Shown: positions 1 to 4,870 of the stretch, one piece after another
How positions within the stretch are numbered: the stretch's first letter is position 1
Layout of the letters: every line of letters starts with the position of its first letter
Source: Nitrosopumilaceae archaeon
GTDB taxonomy: Archaea; Thermoproteota; Nitrososphaeria; Nitrososphaerales; Nitrosopumilaceae
Direction of reading: 5' to 3'
NCBI GenBank assembly: GCA_021296165.1
Contig: JAGWAW010000063.1
Span: 1 to 7,630, forward strand
Length of the DNA: 7,630 nt
Made by a program: the position numbers and the translations under genes
The notes under the pieces: generated by a model
The model's database searches: none
Seen by the model: the letters and a program-made list of their open reading frames with translations, nothing else
What the model was told of the DNA's origin: nothing

Positions 1-84
1 GCCATGCCGGTACCGTACTCTGACATGCGCATACGGATTTGGATAAAGATCAGAGGGGTGGACCTGACTTGTTACGCGCCCCGC

Positions 85-138
85 ACCTGTTGCCGGCGCC
101 CGCCTCCTCCCAACCTAGGTATGGATCCGGCGGCAGGT
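85..138 (+). repeat. Imperfect inverted repeat upstream of the deoxyribosyltransferase gene
   Basis: Bases 85-96 and 127-138 are complementary over 12 positions. Ten are Watson-Crick pairs and two (90/133 and 91/132) would be G-U wobbles in a rightward RNA, with a 30-nt loop between the arms. The loop contains the perfect 8-bp palindrome ACCTAGGT at 113-120. The wobbles favour a rightward RNA hairpin over a DNA operator. However, the only clear rightward promoter nearby (165-171) lies downstream, so an RNA carrying it would have to come from an upstream transcript. No protein with a recognisable sequence was found in 1-181. Function is unknown; it could be chance in GC-rich sequence. Confidence 0.35.
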
Positions 139-164
139 CGCATAGCTTTGACAGCAGGGGGGCG

Positions 165-171
165 TTAAATA
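165..171 (+). promoter_or_regulatory. TATA box for the deoxyribosyltransferase-like gene
   Basis: The AT-rich heptamer TTAAATA sits alone in a very GC-rich context and is centred at about 168. Archaeal transcription normally starts about 26 nt beyond the TATA centre, here at about 194, which is itself an in-frame ATG. The ATG at 182 would then lie upstream of the transcript. The placement matches a leaderless mRNA and decides the start codon chosen for the gene. It is predicted by position and sequence only. Confidence 0.55.
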
Positions 172-193
172 GGGGGCGCCCATGTCCCGCATA

Positions 194-715
194 ATGTCGA
201 TGCCCGCACCCGAGGCTGCCTCGGCGCCCGCCCGCATGTCGCCGGAGCCCAAGGGCACTCCCCCGCACCGTCCGGCCGGGCGGCGCGTCATATACCTGGC
301 CAACCCGCTCGGTTTTGCGGAGAGCGGCAGGCACGCGCTGGGACGCATACGCGCCGAGCTGGAGGCGCTGGGCGTCAATGTCTGGGAGCCATTTGCCGAG
401 TGCGCCGGCCGGACGCCCCGCGAGATCGGACGGCTCTGCCTGGAGCACATACGGGAGAGCGACGGCGTCTTTGCCGTGGTGAACGGTAATCCGCCGGACG
501 AGGGAGTGATGGTGGAGATAGGGTACGCGTTCGCGCTGGGAAAGCCGGTCTTTCTCTTCCGGGACGATATCAGAACCTGCGCCGACACCCCCGACTATCC
601 GCTGAACCTGATGCTATATGCTGGGTTGCCGGACGAGTGGCGCGACCACTGGTATACGGACATCGGGGAGGTGGCCGACGGCAAGAAGGCTCTGGCCCGG
701 TGGGCCGGTGCGTGA
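194..715 (+). CDS. Nucleoside 2-deoxyribosyltransferase-like protein
   Basis: This is a 173-residue cytosolic protein (from the ATG at 194) of the nucleoside 2-deoxyribosyltransferase superfamily. These enzymes cleave or exchange the N-glycosidic bond of (deoxy)nucleosides or nucleotides through a covalent sugar-glutamate intermediate. After a disordered Ala/Pro/Ser-rich leader (about residues 1-29), the Rossmann-like domain opens with a beta strand and the NPLGF loop (37-41). The signature DEGVMVEIGYA carries Asp102 and the nucleophile-position Glu108, six apart as in Lactobacillus NDT (Asp92/Glu98); Asp90 sits in the preceding helix end. The chain is close to the family's usual 150-170 residues. 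The longer frame begins at ATG 182, and ATG 236 is also possible; 194 is preferred because of TATA spacing. The gene seems monocistronic, since an antisense tRNA follows. The exact substrate cannot be read from sequence; hydrolase relatives such as DNPH1/Rcl-type enzymes are an alternative. Confidence 0.8.
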   Translation: MSMPAPEAASAPARMSPEPKGTPPHRPAGRRVIYLANPLGFAESGRHALGRIRAELEALGVNVWEPFAECAGRTPREIGRLCLEHIRESDGVFAVVNGNPPDEGVMVEIGYAFALGKPVFLFRDDIRTCADTPDYPLNLMLYAGLPDEWRDHWYTDIGEVADGKKALARWAGA

Positions 716-789
716 ATTACCGTGCTTGGGGGCGGCTGCGCGACACCGGCATGAGCCCGCTCGGGATGCGGACTTGCACCGGGGAGCAG

Positions 790-864
790 AGGACCCGGAG
801 GGCTTCGATCCCCCGATCTGGCGGTCCGAAGCCGCCCGCACTGTCCGGACTGTGCTACGGGTCC
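790..864 (-). tRNA. trnR(ucg): tRNA-Arg, anticodon UCG
   Basis: Read on the minus strand, this stretch folds as a complete cloverleaf. The acceptor stem GGACCCG/CGGGTCC has 7 pairs. The linker is UA, the D stem GCAC/GUGC encloses a 10-nt loop containing GG, and base 26 is G. The anticodon stem GGCGG/CCGCC has loop CUUCGGA (anticodon UCG, reading CGA and probably other CGN arginine codons). The variable loop has 5 nt, and the T stem GGGGG/CCCUC (one G-U) has loop AUCGAAG. There is no intron and CCA is not encoded. Two oddities are A instead of the usual U at T-loop position 54, and U at the discriminator position (base 790), where arginine tRNAs usually have a purine. It lies antisense in the gap between two rightward protein genes. 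A TATA box about 27 nt upstream (888-895) supports independent leftward expression. Confidence 0.93.
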
Positions 865-874
865 GGATCATCTG

Positions 875-882
875 ATTAATAA
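875..882 (+). promoter_or_regulatory. TATA box for the aminotransferase gene
   Basis: ATTAATAA is centred about 27 nt upstream of the ATG at 906. Initiation would fall at or within a base or two of that ATG, giving a leaderless mRNA. The second AT-rich block at 888-895 is only about 15 nt from the ATG, too close to serve this gene, and is assigned to the divergent tRNA. Confidence 0.5.
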
Positions 883-887
883 CCAGC

Positions 888-895
888 CTAAATAC
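888..895 (-). promoter_or_regulatory. TATA box for the divergent tRNA-Arg gene
   Basis: On the minus strand this reads GTATTTAG, centred about 27 nt from the 5' end of the tRNA at 864, the normal archaeal TATA-to-start distance. It lies between the aminotransferase TATA box and its start codon, so the two promoters cross over each other inside 41 bp. Confidence 0.5.
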
Positions 896-905
896 CTGTG
901 GCGTA

Positions 906-2099
906 ATGGAACAGGGTCAAGATTCCCTAAAGATATCGCCCAAGGTGGCCGGGGTGGAGTATGCCATCCGGGACATAGTGCTGGCGGCCAAGGAGGCAGA
1001 GCGGAGGGGCGTGCGGGTGGATTACTTCAACGTGGGAGATCCTGTCCAGTGCGGATTCCAGCCCCCCTCCAACGTGGTGGAGGAGTACGTGAGGGCGGTG
1101 CGGCGCGGCGACAACTACTACGCTCCCTCCGAAGGACTGCCCGAGCTCCGCGAGGCCATAGCCCAGAGGGAGCGCTCCAAGGGACTGCACACCTGCCCCG
1201 AGAACGTGGTGGTGACCAACGGCATCTCCGAGGCACTGGACATGGTGACCGCCTCCATCGTTGAGGAGGGCGACGAGGTGCTGCTGCCGGGCCCTTACTA
1301 CCCACCATACTCCTCGTACGTACGGCTGCACGGCGGCGTCCCCGTGGAGTTCGCCGTGGACCTCTTCGGGGGGAAGCCGGACATGGACGACCTACGCTCG
1401 AAGATCACCGACCGGACGGTCGCCATCTGCCTGATAAACCCCAGCAACCCCACCGGCATGGTCTTTGATGCGGCCTCGCTGCGGGATATAGTGGACGTGG
1501 CAAACGAGCACGGCCTGTACATAATATGCGACGAGATATACGACCGCATAGTCTTTGACGACGGCTTTGTCGGAATCGGCAGCGTAGCGGGAGACTCGCC
1601 GGTCATCCTCCTGAACGGGTTCTCCAAGGTGCACCTGATGACCGGGTGGCGCTTGGGATACGTGGCGTTCACCGACTCGCCCCGCTTGGAGAACATCCGG
1701 AGGTACCTGCCCCGTCTGGCCCGCGTGCGGATAGCGACCAATATGCCCGTCCAGTACGCCGCCGTCGAGTCGCTGCGCGGCCCGCAGGGGCACGTGGACG
1801 AGTTTGTGGGGGAGCTGCGCCAGCGCCGGGACCTGGTTGTGCGGCGGCTCAACTCCATACCCGGGCTATCCTGCCCGGACGTGCGGGGGGCCTTCTACGT
1901 CTTCCCCCGCATACTGGACAACCCATACCCCGACGACTATCAGTTCGTGCTGCGGCTGTTGGAGGAGCAGGGCGTCCTTGTGGTGCACGGCTCCGGATTC
2001 GGCCACGCGTACGGCAGCGGGCACTTCCGGATGGTCTTCCTGCCGCCCCCCCAAGTGCTGGAGTCGGCCTTGGACCGCATAGAGCGATTCGTGTCCTAG
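906..2099 (+). CDS. Alanine-type class I/II PLP aminotransferase
   Basis: This 397-residue cytosolic fold-type I PLP enzyme closely resembles, from memory, the archaeal alanine aminotransferase of Pyrococcus furiosus, which interconverts alanine/2-oxoglutarate and pyruvate/glutamate. Shared stretches include VEYAIRD near the N-terminus, NVGDP (42-46), a PPYSSYV-type segment after the PGP turn (128-130), TGWRLGY (246-252), HGSGFG (361-366) and VFLPP (377-381). Cofactor and substrate residues are visible: NPSNPTG (178-184, Asn181 for the PLP phenol oxygen), Asp209 in CDEIY (pyridine nitrogen), Tyr212, Schiff-base Lys241 in the SK pair, and Arg375 in HFRM for the substrate carboxylate. Length and motifs are complete. 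The promoter at 875-882 predicts a leaderless start. Its TAG stop shares the CTAG at 2096-2099 with the opposing gene. Alanine specificity is inferred from similarity; another aspartate- or aromatic-type preference is possible. Confidence 0.92.
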   Translation: MEQGQDSLKISPKVAGVEYAIRDIVLAAKEAERRGVRVDYFNVGDPVQCGFQPPSNVVEEYVRAVRRGDNYYAPSEGLPELREAIAQRERSKGLHTCPENVVVTNGISEALDMVTASIVEEGDEVLLPGPYYPPYSSYVRLHGGVPVEFAVDLFGGKPDMDDLRSKITDRTVAICLINPSNPTGMVFDAASLRDIVDVANEHGLYIICDEIYDRIVFDDGFVGIGSVAGDSPVILLNGFSKVHLMTGWRLGYVAFTDSPRLENIRRYLPRLARVRIATNMPVQYAAVESLRGPQGHVDEFVGELRQRRDLVVRRLNSIPGLSCPDVRGAFYVFPRILDNPYPDDYQFVLRLLEEQGVLVVHGSGFGHAYGSGHFRMVFLPPPQVLESALDRIERFVS

Positions 2100-2485
2100 G
2101 ACCACTCGGTGATACTCTCTGGCATGATCTCTATGATGCAGTCGGTGTCTCGGTACAGCTCGGCGGCCGACTCGTCCTCCATGGTGTCAAAGTAGCGCAG
2201 CAGTATGTCGCGCGCCAGCCCCCCTATGTCTTTCGTGATCAGGCGCGCCCTGCCCCGGGCCATCACCCCGTACAGGGGGGAGCGGATCCCCTCGTCCACG
2301 CAGAAGGCCGCCCTCCCGGTGCGGGCTACGTTCTTGGCCTTGGCGGTGCGGGTGTTGGTCCCCACGTACACGGCGCCGTCCCTGTACATGTACCACACCG
2401 GCACGACGTGGGGGGAGCCATCGTCGGATACGGTGGCCAGTCGCAGGACCCTCTGCTCGGCCAGAAACTCATGCGGCCGGTCCAT
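2096..2485 (-). CDS. Pyridoxamine-phosphate-oxidase-like split-barrel flavin/F420-binding protein
   Basis: This is a 129-residue single-domain protein of the PNPOx-like split beta-barrel superfamily, whose members bind FMN, F420 or related cofactors as small dimeric oxidoreductases. The N-terminal half has the typical pattern: LATVSDDGSPHVVPVWY (16-32) forms the first strands, followed by YVGTNTRTAKAKNVARTGRAA (40-60), where the basic TRTAKAKN segment would contact a cofactor phosphate. It is the third gene of the leftward npdG operon. Its start lies 17 nt inside the upstream gene's end, suggesting coupled translation. An AGGAGG motif ends only 1 nt before the ATG, unusually close, and no other in-frame start exists nearby. 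Its stop overlaps the convergent aminotransferase stop. Linkage to F420:NADP oxidoreductase makes an F420-dependent reductase (FDOR-B-like) attractive. Pyridoxine-phosphate oxidase itself is unlikely at this length. Confidence 0.8.
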   Translation of the reverse strand: MDRPHEFLAEQRVLRLATVSDDGSPHVVPVWYMYRDGAVYVGTNTRTAKAKNVARTGRAAFCVDEGIRSPLYGVMARGRARLITKDIGGLARDILLRYFDTMEDESAAELYRDTDCIIEIMPESITEWS

Positions 2486-2699
2486 GCCTCCTGAACCCCA
2501 ACACCATCAACATGCCCCCAAAGCAGATCATCCCCAAAGAGACCTTTTCGCTGGTGAACTCGCCGTTCACCATAAAGTCTCCCACAAACTCCACCCCCCA
2601 TATGGCCACCTGCCGCACCAGAACGATGGCCGCCGTCACCAGAAACAAAGCCCCCACGGCGGTGTACCAATTGCGGCCTCGCCGGTAGTACTCGGGCAT
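2469..2699 (-). CDS. Small two-helix membrane protein, unknown function
   Basis: This is a 76-residue protein that I do not recognise. It has a basic, aromatic N-terminus (Tyr4, Tyr5, Arg6, Arg7, Arg9), a hydrophobic helix at about 11-28, a second partly hydrophobic stretch at about 31-43, a short polar loop with NGEFTSEK, and a helix at about 53-69 rich in Gly and Met, ending in the basic pair Arg70-Arg71. Charges suggest both termini face the cytoplasm. Its ATG immediately follows the npdG stop (TAGATG), and its TGA lies inside the next gene, so it is sandwiched in a translationally coupled operon. That packing argues it is a real gene. A role as a membrane anchor or partner for the F420-linked enzymes on either side is inference from neighbourhood only. 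Confidence 0.68.
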   Translation of the reverse strand: MPEYYRRGRNWYTAVGALFLVTAAIVLVRQVAIWGVEFVGDFMVNGEFTSEKVSLGMICFGGMLMVLGFRRHGPAA

Positions 2700-3374
2700 C
2701 TAGAGTATCTTGATCCCTGGATTTTTAATCTTGTTGCGGATCATGGCATTTAGCAGTATGGGGGTGGATATCTCGGCCATGTATGCCAGGCTGCCACCCC
2801 CCAAGTATATGGGCCTCAGCCCCGAGATCTCGCCTATCAGGCCCTTGACAGTGTCGACCGCCCCGGCATCGTCGCCGCAGACGAAGATGTCGTAGTCCAG
2901 GTTCCTCTTGGGGTCGGCCAGCTTCTTCTCGGATATGACGTGGAAGGCGGAGACCAGCCGGGAAGGGTCCCTCATGTGGGCTCCTATCAGCTGGTGCGCC
3001 GAGCCCCCGCCACCCTCCATGAGGGGTATGAACTCAAAGCCCACCTTGGTCTTCTTCATGGGAACGACCGGCGAGACTACCACACAGGACTCGGGCGCGG
3101 CGGACAACACGTCGGGGCAGGTGGAGTCTATGTTCTCGTAGGGTATGGAGAGCAGCAGCACGTCGCTCTCCTGAGCCGCCGACACGTTGTCGGTCCCCCG
3201 TACGCTGCCCTGTATCCCGCCGTACGCCTGGGCGGCCTCCTCTTGGTAGGCGGCGGCCGACTCCTCGGCCCTCTGGGCGCTCCGGGACCCCACTATGATG
3301 TCGTGGCTGCGGGACCACCTCAGGGCAAAGCCCCTTCCCATGCCGCCGGTACCGCCCACTATCCCTATCCGCAC
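2700..3374 (-). CDS. npdG: Coenzyme F420:NADP oxidoreductase (NADPH-dependent F420 reductase)
   Basis: This is a 224-residue cytosolic enzyme that transfers hydride between NADP(H) and the deazaflavin F420. The N-terminal dinucleotide fold shows GGTGGMGRG (7-15), then VGSRS (28-32), whose Ser-Arg-Ser is placed to bind the 2'-phosphate of NADPH. Further family landmarks, recalled from the Archaeoglobus fulgidus enzyme, are the LLLSIPYE strand (73-80), VVSPVVP (99-105), SAFHVI (142-147), CGDD (166-169), GLRPIYLG (185-192) and the C-terminal GIKIL. The length is typical. The start is GTG at 3374; its distance of 26 nt from the TATA centre implies a leaderless message, which supports this non-ATG start. 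It is first in a three-gene operon with a small membrane protein and a split-barrel protein. It would supply F420H2 or NADPH depending on redox balance. Confidence 0.93.
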   Translation of the reverse strand: MRIGIVGGTGGMGRGFALRWSRSHDIIVGSRSAQRAEESAAAYQEEAAQAYGGIQGSVRGTDNVSAAQESDVLLLSIPYENIDSTCPDVLSAAPESCVVVSPVVPMKKTKVGFEFIPLMEGGGGSAHQLIGAHMRDPSRLVSAFHVISEKKLADPKRNLDYDIFVCGDDAGAVDTVKGLIGEISGLRPIYLGGGSLAYMAEISTPILLNAMIRNKIKNPGIKIL

Positions 3375-3396
3375 ACGGGTCGGGCCGGGTATCTAC

Positions 3397-3403
3397 TTAT
3401 TAT
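3397..3403. promoter_or_regulatory. Symmetric TATA element serving npdG and the divergent phosphatase gene
   Basis: The 50-bp gap between two divergent genes contains one strong AT block, TTATTAT on plus and ATAATAA on minus, centred at 3400. The npdG GTG (3374) is 26 nt away on one side and the phosphatase TTG (3425) 25 nt away on the other, both matching archaeal initiation distances for leaderless messages. A secondary TATA fragment at 3407-3410 is too close to 3425 to explain the rightward start. One element apparently fires in both directions, or two overlapping boxes coincide. Confidence 0.5.
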
Positions 3404-3424
3404 CTCTATAGGAGTGGCAGACAG

Positions 3425-4051
3425 TTGACGTCGATCACGTTCCTGCGCCACGGCCAAGCCCGCAACAACGTCGAGCGGACTCTTACAGGGAGGAGGCCAG
3501 GCGTGCCCCTGACCGAGTACGGCGCAGAGCAGGCCCAGTACGCGGCGCGGCTGCTGGCCAGCATGGACATAGCCGCCATATACTCCAGTCCGGTCCAGAG
3601 GACGATGCAGACGGCCCAGATAGTGGCCGAACACAACTCGCTGGATGTCGTGACCGACGACCGCCTCATAGAGATAGACATGGGCGGGTTCACCGGCATG
3701 AAGTACGACGACCTGATGGCCAGGCACGGGAACGTCTTCCTGAGGTTCTACCAAGACGATGCCGAGTTCGCCGGGCTGGGCGTGGAGACATTCTCCAGCG
3801 TCCGGGCCCGGGTCCGGGAGATGGTGGAGTACGTGCTGGAGAGGCACCGGGGCGAGAATACTGTTCTGGTGACTCACATGGATCCCATAAAGGCGATGCT
3901 CTCCACCGTGCTGGCCATCTCACCTGACAGCCTGCACCGCATCATAATAGCAAACGGCTCACTGAACGTCTTTCCGGTGGATGAGGAGGGGCACATCTCA
4001 CTGGGGACGGTCAACGCCATGGATCCCTCGCGGCTCACTAGGCTGTGGTAG
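3425..4051 (+). CDS. Histidine phosphatase superfamily protein (phosphoglycerate mutase-like)
   Basis: This 208-residue cytosolic protein belongs to the two-step phosphohistidine phosphatase/cofactor-dependent mutase family. The catalytic core is complete. LRHG (7-10) carries the phospho-acceptor His9 and Arg8, followed by ARNN and the LTEYG turn. SSPVQRTMQTA (54-64) carries Arg59, LIEIDMGGFTG (81-91) supplies Glu83, the usual proton donor position in LxE..G, and VTHMD (149-153) gives the second histidine, His151. It is shorter than glycolytic dPGM (about 230-250 residues), so a broad phosphatase (CobC/GpmB-like) is as likely as a mutase. The start is TTG, chosen because no ATG or GTG lies in frame between the promoter and the conserved RHG motif, and because it lies 25 nt from the TATA centre. 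The substrate cannot be deduced from neighbours. Confidence 0.88.
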   Translation: MTSITFLRHGQARNNVERTLTGRRPGVPLTEYGAEQAQYAARLLASMDIAAIYSSPVQRTMQTAQIVAEHNSLDVVTDDRLIEIDMGGFTGMKYDDLMARHGNVFLRFYQDDAEFAGLGVETFSSVRARVREMVEYVLERHRGENTVLVTHMDPIKAMLSTVLAISPDSLHRIIIANGSLNVFPVDEEGHISLGTVNAMDPSRLTRLW

Positions 4052-4113
4052 GATGCCAGACCCGCCCGGCTGACGCATACCCGCGTGAAGATTTCCATTC
4101 CGCATCTGTAAAC

Positions 4114-4122
4114 TATTAAATA
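4114..4122 (+). promoter_or_regulatory. Promoter of the terminal oxidase operon
   Basis: TATTAAATA is the best archaeal TATA box in the window, centred at about 4118. Initiation about 26 nt downstream, near 4144, would leave a leader of roughly 7 nt before the ATG at 4151. No Shine-Dalgarno motif is present in this leader, so translation would be essentially leaderless. The whole 4052-4150 gap is relatively AT-rich near its right end and shows no RNA gene. Confidence 0.6.
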
Positions 4123-4150
4123 GAATTCAAAATCGACTTCGATTTGGAAC

Positions 4151-4402
4151 ATGCGGTACATGCTGGGCGTGGTGGCGTTGATGGTGGTGGTCGCCACCGT
4201 GAACCTCTCCTACGCGGCCACCGAGGAGCCCGGCGAGTATCTGGACCGCCGCACCGAGATCTGGAACCTCTTCTTTCGGATGATGGTGGTGGCCTTTACC
4301 ATAGGCGCCGTGGTCTCTGGCACCCTGATCTGGCTGATATGGCGCTTCCGTGAGTCTCATCCCAAGGCAAAGCCCACCAAATATGAGGGGGTGGACTGGT
4401 AG
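4151..4402 (+). CDS. N-terminal half of split cytochrome oxidase subunit II (signal peptide + TM1)
   Basis: This is an 83-residue membrane protein opening the oxidase operon. Residues 1-22 look like a signal peptide (hydrophobic core 5-17, possible cleavage after SYA at 20-22). A short acidic exterior segment follows, then a transmembrane helix at about 43-65, ending in the basic stop-transfer WRFRESHPKAKP. This layout and the WNLFFRMMVVAF start of the helix match the first helix of ordinary subunit II proteins. The next gene begins with the second helix and the CuA domain, so the two together reconstruct one subunit II, broken in the cytoplasmic loop between helices. Its TAG stop shares a G with the next start (TAGTG), which would permit re-initiation. 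Alternatively it is an independent small oxidase subunit. It contains no copper ligands itself. Confidence 0.75.
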   Translation: MRYMLGVVALMVVVATVNLSYAATEEPGEYLDRRTEIWNLFFRMMVVAFTIGAVVSGTLIWLIWRFRESHPKAKPTKYEGVDW

Positions 4403-4830
4403 TGGGGGAGCACTCCAACTGGCCCGAATGGGTGTATATCGGAGTGGTGGTGGCGCTGCTCTGCTGGGTGGGCGCCGAGGCTTGGAACGTGGAGCGACTG
4501 GTGGAGCACATACCCGAGGATGCGAAGACTATCAAGGTGGTGGGCCAGCAGTGGTTCTGGACGTTCGAGCACGAGGACGGCACAAAGGAGATCGGCGAGC
4601 TGCACTTGGAGACGGGCAAGGCGTACCGGTTTGAGATAACCTCCACCGATGTGATACACTCGTTCAACATACACGACTACGTGGTGCTGCTGGATGCGGT
4701 GCCAGGCCGCGTGAACACGGTGTGGTTCGCCCCCACCGAGGCGGGCGTATACGACATACAGTGCCGCGAGTACTGTGGGCTCATACACTACAACATGCGT
4801 GGGACCCTCTACGTGGAGGATCCGACTTGA
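4402..4830 (+). CDS. coxB: Cytochrome c oxidase subunit II, CuA domain part
   Basis: This is a 142-residue protein with one N-terminal transmembrane helix (about 10-27) and an exterior cupredoxin domain holding the binuclear CuA centre that receives electrons and passes them to low-spin haem in subunit I. All CuA ligands are present: His86 in VIHSF, then Cys121, Glu123, Cys125, His129 and Met132 in CREYCGLIHYNM. The aromatic electron-entry patch GQQWFWTFE (48-56) matches the family GxQWYW motif. Intact CuA argues for an electron donor at the outer face and against quinol oxidase. It is much shorter than standard subunit II (about 220-290) because the first helix is encoded by the preceding gene. 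The start is GTG at 4402, overlapping the previous stop by one base; a GAGGGGG tract about 10 nt upstream may act as a weak ribosome site. Confidence 0.93.
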   Translation: MGEHSNWPEWVYIGVVVALLCWVGAEAWNVERLVEHIPEDAKTIKVVGQQWFWTFEHEDGTKEIGELHLETGKAYRFEITSTDVIHSFNIHDYVVLLDAVPGRVNTVWFAPTEAGVYDIQCREYCGLIHYNMRGTLYVEDPT

Positions 4831-4833
4831 AAA

Positions 4834-4845
4834 GGGTTTTAACCC
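4834..4845 (+). promoter_or_regulatory. Possible internal promoter or small hairpin before subunit I
   Basis: In the 40-bp gap between subunits II and I, GGGTT and AACCC flank TT, giving a 5-bp hairpin. The central TTTTAA also looks like a TATA box centred 31 nt before the ATG at 4871, so it could start a transcript with a leader of about 5 nt. A GGAGG at 4854-4858, 12 nt from the ATG, may serve as ribosome site on readthrough mRNA. Either reading is tentative. Confidence 0.3.
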
Positions 4846-4870
4846 CTGAGCAGGGAGGGCGGGCGTAACC

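Noticed and set aside
1..32. Possible 5' end of a leftward gene (ATG at 32 or 26, reading off the left edge)
   Set aside because: Only about ten codons are visible and the nearest AT block (43-48) is not at a good distance from any of the ATGs; too little to support a gene.
1..165. Rightward frame open from the left edge to a TAA at 166-168, a possible C-terminus of an upstream gene
   Set aside because: The translation ends in a Pro/Arg/Gly-rich, low-information stretch with no protein character that I recognise, so I cannot separate it from chance.
716..789. Second tRNA or tRNA remnant next to tRNA-Arg on the minus strand
   Set aside because: Some short stems (such as CCCG/CGGG) exist, but no acceptor, anticodon and T arms can be assembled together.
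1646..2494. Long rightward open frame of 282 codons overlapping the aminotransferase end and the split-barrel gene
   Set aside because: Its translation is Arg/Pro/Gly/Ala-rich with no motif and it overlaps two genes with clear family signatures; it is a GC-driven shadow frame.
4387..4402. Subunit II split explained purely as a sequencing error
   Set aside because: A G-run error is possible, but the exact TAGTG stop/start overlap and the break in the inter-helix loop look like a natural gene split; kept as a refutation test instead.
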